Source of the DNA: Segatella cerevisiae
Lineage (GTDB): Bacteria; Bacteroidota; Bacteroidia; Bacteroidales; Bacteroidaceae
Length of the DNA stretch: 61,918 nt
Reading direction: 5' to 3'
Assembly: GCF_024054555.1 (NCBI RefSeq)
Contig: NZ_JAMXLY010000016.1
Span: 1 to 61,918, forward strand
Shown here: one piece after another, positions 43,473 to 52,330 of the stretch
How the letters are laid out: the number at the start of each line of letters is the position of its first letter
Position numbering within the stretch: position 1 is the stretch's first letter
Notes under the pieces: generated by a model
What the model saw: the letters and a program-made list of their open reading frames with translations, nothing else
The model's database searches: none
What the model was told of the DNA's origin: nothing
Made by a program: the position numbers and the translations under genes

Positions 43473-44345
43473 CTATCCTAAATATTTCGTAAGAATTTTG
43501 GCGTAACCGCTGTTCCTGATTTTCATGATACTTTTCTCTCTGATCTGACGAACCCTTTCCCGCGATAAACCATAACTTTCTCCGATCTCTTCCAATCCCT
43601 GTTGGGCACATCCGATACCGAAACTCTTCTTGATGATCGATATTTCACGGGGTCTTAAAACCTGATTCAGGATGGAATCGATATCATAATTCATGGATTC
43701 TTCATCTGCTCTTTTGTCAGTACGTGTATCGTCGTCAGAGGACAGCATGTCGGCCATGGAATTGTCATCGTCATCACTGAACGGCGCGTCGATGCTCATC
43801 TCGTGGTTGTCGGCTTTCATGGCCTTGTCGATTTTGTCTATGTTGATGTCAGTCAACTCCGCCAGTTCGTCTGCAGAGGGTTTACGCTGGAATTTCTGTT
43901 CGAAGTTGGAGATTTCCGAATTGATTTTCGATAAGGCACCGACTTGGTTCAAAGGCAAGCGGACCATCCTGCTCTGCTCGGCCAATGCCTGCATGATACT
44001 CTGTCTGATCCACCATACAGCGTAGGAAATGAATTTGAATCCTCTCGTCTCATCAAATTTTTCGGCAGCCTTCACCAGTCCGATATTACCCTCATCTATA
44101 AGATCCGTTAGAGACAAACCTTTATGCTGATATTGCTTGGCAACAGAAACGACGAAGCGCAAGTTGGCACGTACAAGTTTATCTTTAGCGCGTTCACCCT
44201 CCTTACCTCCTTTTTTGATCATCCTTGCAAGTTGTGTCTCTTCATCTATGGAGATCATCGGGATGCGCCCGATTTCCACCAGATAATTGTTCAGAGACTC
44301 GCTAGCCCGGTTTGTTATACTTTTTTGAATCTTCAGTTGTCTCAT
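43473..44345 (-). CDS. RpoD-like group 2 sigma-70 factor (downstream paralog)
   Basis: 290 residues. Region 1.2 (SLNNYLVEIGRIPMISIDEE), region 2 (ANLRFVVSVAKQYQHKGLSL, DLIDEGNIGLVKAAEKFDET and the -10 helix FISYAVWWIRQSIMQALAEQ), region 3, an acidic DDDDNSMADMLSSDDD linker and region 4 (LEEIGESYGLSRERVRQIRE). It belongs to the short Bacteroidetes sigma type. Close paralog of the gene 579 bases upstream (44924). The acidic linker differs from the housekeeping RpoD I remember, so both may be alternative sigmas rather than the primary one. Confidence 0.9.
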   Translation of the reverse strand: MRQLKIQKSITNRASESLNNYLVEIGRIPMISIDEETQLARMIKKGGKEGERAKDKLVRANLRFVVSVAKQYQHKGLSLTDLIDEGNIGLVKAAEKFDETRGFKFISYAVWWIRQSIMQALAEQSRMVRLPLNQVGALSKINSEISNFEQKFQRKPSADELAELTDINIDKIDKAMKADNHEMSIDAPFSDDDDNSMADMLSSDDDTRTDKRADEESMNYDIDSILNQVLRPREISIIKKSFGIGCAQQGLEEIGESYGLSRERVRQIREKSIMKIRNSGYAKILTKYLG

Positions 44346-44873
44346 ATCTTTAGTCTTTTCAAAAGGTTATAGCCACAAAAACCATACCATATTAGTCCTT
44401 TCGGAAGAAAACTTATCATGGTATTAACGTTCGGGTATTTTAGTTATTGTAAAACTCTATTTGTTTGGGAGGTATATTATTATTAATTAACTATATGACC
44501 GGAAAAGCAATGGTTCGAAACTGCTGTGCCGTGAAAACTTCAATATGTTAACTATTTTAATAGGTGTAGCGGAATAGATCTCATAGGTTTAGTGGAACAG
44601 AGCTTCCGGCGTTCTGTTGACGGACACCCACTATCTCATGAATGAAAGATTTCATCCGGCTGATGGCTTGCACGGGTTGTCGGGATATCAGTCTGCAGAA
44701 AAAGAATGATTTCCGGGTTGTTGAAAATTTCAATCTGAGTATAAAAAAGTATTTCCTTGTCTGTCGATTTTGTGATGGTATTGGATGGGGGAGTGCCTTT
44801 TTAAGGATAATAGGAAGTGTTATTGATGCCGGTATGTCATAGTGCTCCGGGATGACATTTCCTCTGATAAAAA
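44346..44873. other. Spacer between the two sigma genes
   Basis: About 530 bases with no reading frame I can support. No clear TAnnTTTG box at a workable distance from ATG 44345, so the promoter of the downstream sigma gene is not identified. Confidence 0.4.
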
Positions 44874-44910
44874 AAGCACTTGACAGATTTTTCTTTCTTG
44901 TCAAGTGCTT
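44874..44910 (-). terminator. Terminator after the upstream sigma gene
   Basis: Minus-strand stem AAGCACTTGACA with TGTCAAGTGCTT, then TTTTTT: a 12-bp perfect stem 14 bases after the stop at 44924. Confidence 0.93.
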
Positions 44911-44923
44911 CATTCTAATTGGT

Positions 44924-45796
44924 TTATCCCAAGTATTTCATCAAGATCTTAGCGTTGCCGCTTTCTCGGATCTTAGCAATGCTTTTTTCCCTGATTTGTC
45001 TCACACGTTCACGTGTCAGGCCGAACTCTTCACCGATCTCCTCGAGGCCTCTTTCATGGCAACCTATGCCGAAGCAAGCCTTGAGGATTTTCAATTCCCG
45101 GTCTTTCAGAACGCCGTTAAGCACCTTGTCGAGATCGATCTTCATGGATTCATAGTCCACTTGTTTGTCAGTCCTTGAATCACTGCCGGAAGCCAGGACA
45201 TCAGCCATAGAGTTGTCATCGTCGTCACCGAATGGGGCATCGATGCTCATGTGGTGGGAATCAGCATTGAGACTTTGCTCAATTTTCAGTTCATCCATAT
45301 GCAGGATCTCAGAGAGTTCCTGAACAGAGGGCCGCCGGTTATGCTTCTGGACGAATTTACTCGTCGCCTGACTGATCTTACTTACGGCTCCCACCTGGTT
45401 TAGAGGGAGGCGGACGATTCGGCTTTGTTCGGCTATGGCCTGCATGATACTCTGACGAATCCACCATACAGCGTATGATATGAATTTGAATCCTCTGGTC
45501 TCATCAAATTTTTCAGCGGCTTTTACCAAACCTATATTGCCTTCGTCGATGAGGTCTGTCAGGGAAAGGCCCTGGTGCTGGTATTGCTTAGCTACGGAGA
45601 CTACAAATCGGAGGTTGGCGCGCACCAACTTTTCCTTTGCCCGTTCACCAGCTCTGCCACCCTTTCGGATCTTTTCGGCAAGTTCGATTTCATCATCGAC
45701 GGTGATCATTGGCTCACGTGCAATCTCTGCGAGGTACTTGTCAAGTGCTTCGCTAGAACGATTTGTAATACTTCTATTAATTTTCAGCTGTCTCAT
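44924..45796 (-). CDS. RpoD-like group 2 sigma-70 factor (upstream paralog)
   Basis: 290 residues from ATG 45794-45796, chosen to align MRQLKINRSITNRSSEALDK with its paralog; a start two codons earlier is also possible. Regions 1.2, 2, 3 and 4 are complete (FISYAVWWIRQSIMQAIAEQ; LEEIGEEFGLTRERVRQIRE), with an acidic GDDDDNSMADVLASGSDSR linker. The strong promoter at 45879-45886 and strong terminator make it an independent unit. The two paralogs are most alike in region 2 and less so in the linker and region 3. Confidence 0.92.
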   Translation of the reverse strand: MRQLKINRSITNRSSEALDKYLAEIAREPMITVDDEIELAEKIRKGGRAGERAKEKLVRANLRFVVSVAKQYQHQGLSLTDLIDEGNIGLVKAAEKFDETRGFKFISYAVWWIRQSIMQAIAEQSRIVRLPLNQVGAVSKISQATSKFVQKHNRRPSVQELSEILHMDELKIEQSLNADSHHMSIDAPFGDDDDNSMADVLASGSDSRTDKQVDYESMKIDLDKVLNGVLKDRELKILKACFGIGCHERGLEEIGEEFGLTRERVRQIREKSIAKIRESGNAKILMKYLG

Positions 45797-45878
45797 TCCC
45801 ATTACCTCAAACTATCTTTTTTAATATCCTATTGAATACATAACTACATAATATAGTGTACTCTGCTCAAATGCGATG

Positions 45879-45886
45879 CAAAAGTA
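45879..45886 (-). promoter_or_regulatory. -7 box of the upstream sigma gene
   Basis: Minus-strand TACTTTTG, about 80 bases before the start codon. Confidence 0.55.
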
Positions 45887-45994
45887 GCAAATTAAATTGA
45901 TATATTTGTCAACAAATAAGAAATTCTTTCCTCTTATTTCGGGATATTTATTCTTTTTATTTCAAGTTTTCTTTCTCTCGTCTTTGTTTTTTTC

Positions 45995-46002
45995 TACCTT
46001 TG
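45995..46002 (+). promoter_or_regulatory. -7 box of the deoxynucleoside kinase pair
   Basis: TACCTTTG overlaps the in-frame TTG at 46000 and so rules it out as the start. Confidence 0.65.
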
Positions 46003-46020
46003 CAATTAAATAACGAAAAA

Positions 46021-46662
46021 GTGTATATAGTAGTTGCTGGAAACATCGGAAGCGGGAAAACGACTTTGACTAATATGCTGTCCCGACATTACGGTTGGAG
46101 AAAAATGTTGGAGCCGGTAGAGAATAACCCCTATATCTCAAAATATTATCAGGATATCCATCGGTGGTCTTTCAATACGGAAGTCTATTTCCTCAAACAA
46201 CGGTTTCGGGATATCCTCCGGATCCGGAATACTGACGAAACGGTCGTTCAGGACCGTTCGATTTTTGAGGGCGTATATGTCTTTGCTGCCAATAACAGAG
46301 ACATGGGCTATCTGACCGACTTGGATTTCAAGACCTATATGGATCTGTTCCAGTGCATGATGTCCGTGGTCCAACTGCCTGATCTGATGATCTACCTGCG
46401 TTCTTCGGTTTCGCATCTTGTGAAAAACATTGAGAAGCGGGACCGCAGTTATGAGCGGACGATGACCTTGGATTACCTGAACCACCTCAACGAATTCTAT
46501 AAAGATTTTATCTATCACAAATATAAAGGCCGGATATTGATCATCGATGTCGATGAACTTGATTTCGAGCATGTCCCCAGGGATTTCGGTATGATAACAG
46601 AGAAGATCGATGCCGAGATCTATGGCTTGTATTCGTCTACAACAAGACCGGAATCACATTAA
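46021..46662 (+). CDS. Deoxynucleoside kinase, first of a tandem pair
   Basis: 213 residues from GTG 46021, 18 bases below the -7 box; this aligns MYIVVAGNIGSGKTTL with the second kinase. P-loop GNIGSGKTT, catalytic-type EPVENNPY, the DRS motif (VVQDRSIFEG) and a lid region with RDRSYERTM. The family phosphorylates deoxyadenosine, deoxyguanosine or deoxycytidine for salvage. Tandem paralogs in other bacteria (dAK/dGK of lactobacilli) form a heterodimer; a similar split of substrate between the two is likely. 38 bases before the second gene, so one operon. Confidence 0.9.
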   Translation: MYIVVAGNIGSGKTTLTNMLSRHYGWRKMLEPVENNPYISKYYQDIHRWSFNTEVYFLKQRFRDILRIRNTDETVVQDRSIFEGVYVFAANNRDMGYLTDLDFKTYMDLFQCMMSVVQLPDLMIYLRSSVSHLVKNIEKRDRSYERTMTLDYLNHLNEFYKDFIYHKYKGRILIIDVDELDFEHVPRDFGMITEKIDAEIYGLYSSTTRPESH

Positions 46663-46700
46663 CATATTATTTAATCCGACTTACTTAACTATCTGAAAAA

Positions 46701-47345
46701 ATGCATATTGCAGTTGCTGGAAACATTGGCGCCGGAAAGACAACGCTCACGAAAATGCTCGCCAAGCGTTATGGTTGGAAACCTCACTTTGAACCGGTAG
46801 ACAATAATCCTTATCTTAAAGATTACTATAAGGATATGAAACGCTGGTCGTTCAACATCCAAATCTATTTCCTGAGCAAACGCTTTAAGGATGTCGTCGA
46901 AATTTCCAAGAGCAAGGATACGATCATCCAGGACCGGACTATTTTCGAAGATGCCCGTATCTTCGCACCTAACCTTCATGATATGGGACTGATGAGTGAC
47001 TGTGATTTTGACAACTATATCGACCTGTTTGATCTGATGATCTCCCTCGTGAAATTACCGGACTTACTGATTTATATCCGTTCCTCTGTGCCAACGCTGG
47101 TCGGGCATATCCAAAAACGTGCCAGGGAGTACGAAAAGGGAATACGCATAGACTACCTGAAAGGGTTGAATGAGCGCTATGAGAATTGGATTAAGAATTA
47201 TAAAGGTAATCTGATGATTATCGATGGCGACAACATCCATTTTGAGGAGAGCATCGAAGATTTCCGCAAGATCACAGACCGCCTCGACAGCGAACTCTTC
47301 GGGTTGTTCCCGTTGAAGGATGATTCTTCTCCTGTCCGGTTCTGA
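46701..47345 (+). CDS. Deoxynucleoside kinase, second of a tandem pair
   Basis: 214 residues, MHIAVAGNIGAGKTTL at the start; EPVDNNPYLKDYYKDMKRWS, DRT (IIQDRTIFED), and the lid RAREYEKGI. It parallels the first gene over its full length, with DRT where the first has DRS and a different SDCDFDNYIDLF helix, sites that influence base choice. Together they probably cover purine deoxynucleoside salvage. Confidence 0.9.
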   Translation: MHIAVAGNIGAGKTTLTKMLAKRYGWKPHFEPVDNNPYLKDYYKDMKRWSFNIQIYFLSKRFKDVVEISKSKDTIIQDRTIFEDARIFAPNLHDMGLMSDCDFDNYIDLFDLMISLVKLPDLLIYIRSSVPTLVGHIQKRAREYEKGIRIDYLKGLNERYENWIKNYKGNLMIIDGDNIHFEESIEDFRKITDRLDSELFGLFPLKDDSSPVRF

Positions 47346-47742
47346 AATCAGTTCCTGTTGTCTGATTCCTTGATGACAGGAAACCGGAATTTCAGGGACT
47401 GAGGTGTTTGACAGAGTCGTATCCGTTTTCGAAAGTTTTGCATCACAATCAGTGAAGTTCTCTACATTCCTATTATTCCGGTTTCTTCAAACTTGCACGA
47501 TAGGCAACAAGATCAAGACCCTATGGTTTTTATGTCCCTTGAGGACGTGAAAACCTTGTCTCCCTATTTATATAGAGCAATATCCACCATTTTAGTCACC
47601 CATTATCCACCATAATGGTCTGAATGTATAGGGAAAGAATCTTTTGTGGAGAAGAAGAAGTTGGGAGCGCATTTTTTCCGTACGCTGGATTCAGCTATAG
47701 ATAAAAAGCGGACATATTTCCCCGAAATTCAAATATTTTATA
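47346..47742. other. Spacer before the cobalamin operon
   Basis: About 400 bases without a supportable gene. It holds a short direct repeat TATCCACCAT and a small CATTAT/ATAATG dyad near 47600, of unknown meaning. Confidence 0.4.
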
Positions 47743-47750
47743 TACCTTTG
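47743..47750 (+). promoter_or_regulatory. -7 box of the cobalamin operon
   Basis: TACCTTTG just before the riboswitch; transcription would begin near 47757. Confidence 0.65.
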
Positions 47751-47756
47751 CAGCGA

Positions 47757-47925
47757 CAATTGGTTCATCTGCCAATGATCAAAAGGGAATCAGGTGCAAT
47801 ACCTGAACAGTCCCGCTGCTGTAAGTAGCCTTTTTTAGATGGAACAAAGTGCCACTGGTATTTGCCGGGAAGGCCGTTCCATTGTTTCAGGCTGCAAGTC
47901 AGAAGACCTGCCAGTTGTCTGTTTT
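47757..47925 (+). promoter_or_regulatory. Cobalamin (B12) riboswitch
   Basis: All landmark blocks are present in order: GGTTCATCTGCC, GATCAAAAGGGAATCAGGTG, the core CAGTCCCGCTGCTGTAAGT, GCCACTGGT with CCGGGAAGGCC, and the B12 box AAGTCAGAAGACCTGCC. Binding of adenosylcobalamin or related B12 forms closes the L5-L13 kissing loop; no T-run terminator follows. A GAGGAGAGGG purine run 40 bases before the ATG suggests control of translation start. It controls the whole btuB to PduO operon. Confidence 0.95.
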
Positions 47926-47984
47926 TCTTGATTCTTCCGAGGAGAGGGATTAGGATCAGTCCATAATAAAGTTTGCAAAATTTC

Positions 47985-49973
47985 ATGAGTAGAGTTCTCA
48001 TTGTTGTGTTTGCCATGACTTTTAGTGTCTGTGTATTACCGATGCAGGCACAGGAGGATTCCCTCCGTTCACACGCCCTTGAAGGAGTGGAGGTCAATGG
48101 TAAGTCAGTTCCATCCCCTTTGAAATCGGGATCTCCGGTAGAAGTTATGAGCCATTCTCAAATGGAGAGGATGGGAGTGGTCGACGTCTCTGAAGCCTTG
48201 AAGCATTTTGCGGGAGTCCAGGTTCAGGACTATGGTGGTATAGGCGGCCTGAAGACCGTCAATATCAGGGGACTTGGCTCCCAGCATACCGGTGTCAATT
48301 ATGATGGAGTAGAAATTGGTGACTGCCAGTCTGGGCAAGTTGACTTGTCGCGTTTCACGTTAGATAATGTCTCCTGGTTGTATCTGACCATCGGTCAACA
48401 GGATGATATCTTCGAGAGTGCCCGGCAATACGCGTCCGCCGGAACTATCAACATTGTGACAGACAATGGCGAATCCTATAATCCCAAGCATCCTTTTTCC
48501 GGAGCGACAACATTGAAAGTGGGTTCGTACGGGTTGTGGCAACCCTCTGTGTTGCTTTCAGACTGGTTGAGCAGCAAGGTCAAACTCTCGTCCTATTTCA
48601 GTTATCAGCATGTGGACGGCAATTACCGTTATCACATGATGAACGGGACGTCACCCATTAACGAAATACGCAATAACAGTACCGTCAATGCCTGGAGAGG
48701 AGAGATGAATCTAGCTTGGCTGATGACTCCACGGGAATCCCTTCATGTCAAGGTGTATGGATTCAATTCCAAAAAAGGCGTCCCCGGCGGAATCATTTAT
48801 GACAATACTTATAGTGCCGAACGCCTGACCGAAAAGAATGTGTTTATCCAAGCACTTTACGAGAACGATTTTTCAGACCGTTTTCAAATGAAGTCTGCAG
48901 CGAAGTGGAACTATTCATGGATGCGTGATTTTGATGTCCCGGCATCAGGGCCGACACAAACGCGGTACCGGCAGAATGAGATCTACTTGACTTCCACCGG
49001 CCTGTATCATTTTAACCGATGGCTGAGCGCTTCTCTGGCCGAGGATTATCAGTATAATTACCTGACAACGACATTGGCCAGATGTCCTTTCCCTATTCGT
49101 AGAAATACACAGACAGCCTTCGCCGTCAAGTATGAGACGAAACGGTTGACGGCTACAGCCTCACTGTTGTACACCTTCATTCATGAGACAGTCAGTAAAA
49201 GTACGGCAGCTCCTGACCTGCATCGTCTGAGCCCGGCCTTCAGTGTGTCTTGGCAGCCATTCAACGAACCACTCCGATTCCGCCTTTCCTATAAGGACAT
49301 CTTCAGGTCTCCTACATTGAACGACCGCTATTATTTGTTAATGGGCAATACCAAACTCAAACCTGAGAAGACACGTCAGTGGAATTTCGGAACGACATGG
49401 TCAAGAAATTTCTCAGGATTTGTCGATCATATCGCGCTTACTGCCGATGGCTATTATGGGTTGGTAACCGATAAGATCGTTGCAGTTCCGACAATGTTCA
49501 TCTGGAAAATGACCAATCTTGGGAAGGTCCATTCTCAGGGTGTTGACGTGACGATGAATACCGGTTTGGTATGGGCAAAGGACTGGACTACTGATTTCCT
49601 CTTGACCTACGGTTTCCTGCATGCCTTGGACAAGACCACCAAAGGCGGTCCCACGTACAATAATCAAATTGCCTATACTCCGAGGAATTCCGCCAGTGCG
49701 AGTGTGATGATTCATTCTCCATGGGTGGACTTTACCTATAATTTCCTGTTGACGGGAACAAGGTACATGATGACCTATAACGGCCCGGAAAACCATATGC
49801 CGAGCATTGTCGACCATAGTATCTCTATCTCCAGGAACCTGGCTTTGGGCAAGACCGATCAACTCCATCTGCAACTGGATTTCCTGAATCTTGGAAACAA
49901 AAACTATGAGGTCATTCGGTTCTATCCTATGCCGGGTATGACTTTCCGGTTCTCCGCTACGGTGAAATTCTGA
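47985..49973 (+). CDS. btuB: TonB-dependent cobalamin receptor
   Basis: 662 residues from ATG 47985; a TTG four codons earlier is less likely. Signal peptide ending LPMQAQ, plug domain with GVEVNGKSVPSPLKSG, MERMGVVDVSEALKHFAGVQ and NIRGLGSQHTGVNYDGVEIG, then a barrel ending in an aromatic TFRFSATVKF. Shorter than SusC-type receptors and lacking the carboxypeptidase-like domain. The riboswitch directly upstream and the btuF/btuC/PduO genes below identify the ligand as B12 or related corrinoids. Confidence 0.92.
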   Translation: MSRVLIVVFAMTFSVCVLPMQAQEDSLRSHALEGVEVNGKSVPSPLKSGSPVEVMSHSQMERMGVVDVSEALKHFAGVQVQDYGGIGGLKTVNIRGLGSQHTGVNYDGVEIGDCQSGQVDLSRFTLDNVSWLYLTIGQQDDIFESARQYASAGTINIVTDNGESYNPKHPFSGATTLKVGSYGLWQPSVLLSDWLSSKVKLSSYFSYQHVDGNYRYHMMNGTSPINEIRNNSTVNAWRGEMNLAWLMTPRESLHVKVYGFNSKKGVPGGIIYDNTYSAERLTEKNVFIQALYENDFSDRFQMKSAAKWNYSWMRDFDVPASGPTQTRYRQNEIYLTSTGLYHFNRWLSASLAEDYQYNYLTTTLARCPFPIRRNTQTAFAVKYETKRLTATASLLYTFIHETVSKSTAAPDLHRLSPAFSVSWQPFNEPLRFRLSYKDIFRSPTLNDRYYLLMGNTKLKPEKTRQWNFGTTWSRNFSGFVDHIALTADGYYGLVTDKIVAVPTMFIWKMTNLGKVHSQGVDVTMNTGLVWAKDWTTDFLLTYGFLHALDKTTKGGPTYNNQIAYTPRNSASASVMIHSPWVDFTYNFLLTGTRYMMTYNGPENHMPSIVDHSISISRNLALGKTDQLHLQLDFLNLGNKNYEVIRFYPMPGMTFRFSATVKF

Positions 49974-50045
49974 AGGAGGACTCCTGATTTTGAAAAAGAA
50001 TGTATTGAAGAATAAATAGATCTAATTAATTAAAAATAACCTGAT

Positions 50046-51113
50046 ATGAAAAAGTTTGTATGGAAACTGTCATTTTTATTAGTGGCAGCAGTAAGTCTTT
50101 GGTCTTGTAGTAGTGATGATGATAATGTTACTGATCCTGGGGTCACAACGCCATCGCATTATGCGTATATAATTAACAACGGAGATTATAAAACTAACAG
50201 TGGATCCATTATGAGTTTGGACTCTTTAAATAAAGACTGGGTCACATCTCAAATCTATTCAGCTGCCAACGGAAAAGAAATGGGTGATGCTCAAGATGCC
50301 GTTATTACAGGCAACAAACTCTTTGTTACTTGTACGTCTGCCAATAAGATTGAAATCTTGAACTTAGACGGAACGATTATCAAGACTGTCCAGTTCAAAG
50401 GCAACTGTTCTCCGAGATCTATCGTTACAGACGGTACCAATGTGTATTACTCGGCTTATTCCGGAAAGGTCTACAAAATGAGCACAACTAATTATGCGAT
50501 TACAGACAGTGTGCAAGTGGGAGACCATCCAGAAGGGCTTGCTATAGCTGATGATAAAATCTATGTCGCCAATTCGGATTATGAATTGATTGGTAGTAAT
50601 ACTGTGAGTGTGATTGACAAAGCGTCGTTCAAGAAGACTAAGGATATTGTTGTTGTGTTGGACCCTTACGATCAGATGATTGCTGTTGGTGACAAGGTCT
50701 TCTTTATCAGCAATATGGATTATTCTGGCAATCAACTCCAAGTAATCGATGCCAATACAGACAAGGCGACACATATAGCTTCGGCTACTGTAATGGCATA
50801 TGATCAGATGTCAAATTCTCTGGTCTGCATCTATGCGCTTTATAGTGCCCCATCCGTGTCTTATTTCCGCTATGATATTTCTACAGGAAAAACGACAACG
50901 TTTACTGGAACTGATCTGAACAAAATGCCAAATCCCGGACAAGTGAGTATCGATCCCTCAACAGGAGATATCTATATGGTGGATACTGAAAAATATCTTG
51001 CACCTTGTTCCATCTATGTCTTCGATAAAAACGGTAAACAGTTGCGGGTCTTGCAGAATGTCGGCTATGGGACAACACATGTGCTGTTCAATCCTGACGG
51101 CAAGGTGAATTGA
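50046..51113 (+). CDS. BtuG-like surface beta-propeller lipoprotein (YncE/DUF5074 type)
   Basis: 355 residues with lipobox LWSC (Cys21), an acidic SSDDDN tether typical of surface export, then a seven-bladed YncE-like propeller: repeated blades such as NKIEILNLDGTIIKTVQFKG, VGDHPEGLAIADDKIYVANS, PGQVSIDPSTGDIYMVDTE. In Bacteroides the equivalent gene next to btuB is BtuG, which binds cobalamin very tightly at the surface and passes it to BtuB. Position between btuB and btuF-like genes and the same fold support that role; cobalamin binding itself is not visible in the sequence. Confidence 0.85.
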   Translation: MKKFVWKLSFLLVAAVSLWSCSSDDDNVTDPGVTTPSHYAYIINNGDYKTNSGSIMSLDSLNKDWVTSQIYSAANGKEMGDAQDAVITGNKLFVTCTSANKIEILNLDGTIIKTVQFKGNCSPRSIVTDGTNVYYSAYSGKVYKMSTTNYAITDSVQVGDHPEGLAIADDKIYVANSDYELIGSNTVSVIDKASFKKTKDIVVVLDPYDQMIAVGDKVFFISNMDYSGNQLQVIDANTDKATHIASATVMAYDQMSNSLVCIYALYSAPSVSYFRYDISTGKTTTFTGTDLNKMPNPGQVSIDPSTGDIYMVDTEKYLAPCSIYVFDKNGKQLRVLQNVGYGTTHVLFNPDGKVN

Positions 51114-51131
51114 ACACTTGACTAATAAGAT

Positions 51132-52262
51132 ATGAAGCAATTACGGTATTTGAGTTTTGTTGTTATTTGCAGTATCCTTTTCGGTTGTGGAAATTCCAGG
51201 ACAAGAACTTCCACGGTCGGAGGGGATACTGTCCCCTTCAAGTATGCCAAAGGCATTACCGTCATCAAGTACAAGGATTATACTGTGGCACAACTCCAGA
51301 ATCCATGGAAGGCAGGACAACTGTTGCATACGTATATCCTCGTCCCAAAGACGGAAAAAAGAATGCCTCGGGATTTGCCTGAAGGAGACGTGATCCGTAC
51401 GCCAGTCAACAGGAGTATGATCGCGACGACGGCACATTGTCAACTTCTGGAATATCTGCATGCGGCGAATGCCATTTCCGGGGTCTGTGACCTGAAATAC
51501 ATCTTGATCCCGGATGTTCAGTCACGTATAAAACAGGGCAAGGTCGCGGATTGCGGTAACAGTATGTCTCCGGTCATTGAAAAGATCATCAGTTTGAAAC
51601 CAGAAGTTCTGCTGCTCTCACCTTTTAATAATAGCGGGGGCTATGGTAAAATAGAGCGGATAGGTGTGCCGATTGTGGAATGTGCCGACTATATGGAGAC
51701 TTCTCCTTTGGGTAGGGCAGAGTGGATGAAGTTCTATGGTATGATCTTCGGGTGTGAGCACAGAGCTGATTCCTTGTTCCAAGTTGTGAGTCAGACCTAC
51801 CTTTCTCTTAAAACGAGAGCTGCGCATCTGCCTTTAGGCCGCTCCATACTCACAGAGCTCAAGACCGGCAGTGTTTGGTACTGTCCGGGAGGGGCGAGCA
51901 CGATCGGACAGATGATCGCAGATGCACACGGGCGATATGCTTTCTCAAAAGACAAGCACAGTGGGAGTTTGTCTCTGTCCTTCGAACAGGTTTTGGCAAA
52001 AGCCGGGAATTCGGATGTCTGGGCATTTAAATACGATGCACCTTCACCGATGACCAAAAGTCAACTCTTGGCCGAATATCCGGGGTATAGAGCCCTGAAG
52101 GCCTTTCAGACCGGTGAGATCTATGAGTGCAACAGTTCTAAAGTACCTTTCTTTGAGCAGACACCTTTCCGTCCGGACTTCCTTTTGAGAGATTTGATCC
52201 AAATACTGCATCCAGGTACAAATTGGGGAGGGTTGCGGTATTATAAGAAATTAAACGGATAA
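51132..52262 (+). CDS. Periplasmic corrinoid-binding lipoprotein (BtuF-like)
   Basis: 376 residues, lipobox ILFGC (Cys19). Two-lobed periplasmic binding fold of the helical-backbone type (FecB/BtuF): TPVNRSMIATTAHCQLLEYL opens the first lobe, then IISLKPEVLLLSPFNNSG, a linking helix and the second lobe with SVWYCPGGASTIGQMIADAHG. It would hand corrinoids to the BtuC permease. The start is ATG 51132, 18 bases after the propeller gene, so co-transcribed. Confidence 0.87.
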   Translation: MKQLRYLSFVVICSILFGCGNSRTRTSTVGGDTVPFKYAKGITVIKYKDYTVAQLQNPWKAGQLLHTYILVPKTEKRMPRDLPEGDVIRTPVNRSMIATTAHCQLLEYLHAANAISGVCDLKYILIPDVQSRIKQGKVADCGNSMSPVIEKIISLKPEVLLLSPFNNSGGYGKIERIGVPIVECADYMETSPLGRAEWMKFYGMIFGCEHRADSLFQVVSQTYLSLKTRAAHLPLGRSILTELKTGSVWYCPGGASTIGQMIADAHGRYAFSKDKHSGSLSLSFEQVLAKAGNSDVWAFKYDAPSPMTKSQLLAEYPGYRALKAFQTGEIYECNSSKVPFFEQTPFRPDFLLRDLIQILHPGTNWGGLRYYKKLNG

Positions 52263-52315
52263 CCAGTATTGTTGCAATAGTCGGCAGGAGATTTCTCCAA
52301 TTCAAAAAGATTGGG

Positions 52316-52323
52316 TAATTTTG
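52316..52323 (+). promoter_or_regulatory. -7 box abutting the btuC start
   Basis: TAATTTTG with TTTC (52292-52295) 20 bases upstream, then seven bases to TTG 52331. It suggests an internal promoter for btuC and the adenosyltransferase that bypasses the riboswitch. Confidence 0.5.
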
Positions 52324-52330
52324 TAGGGTC

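Noticed and set aside
44581..44913. A 110-codon minus-strand frame between the sigma genes
   Set aside because: It begins inside the terminator of the upstream sigma gene and has no promoter or protein-like pattern.
47590..47620. The TATCCACCAT direct repeat as an attachment site or integrase target
   Set aside because: Two short copies only, with no integrase or element boundary nearby.
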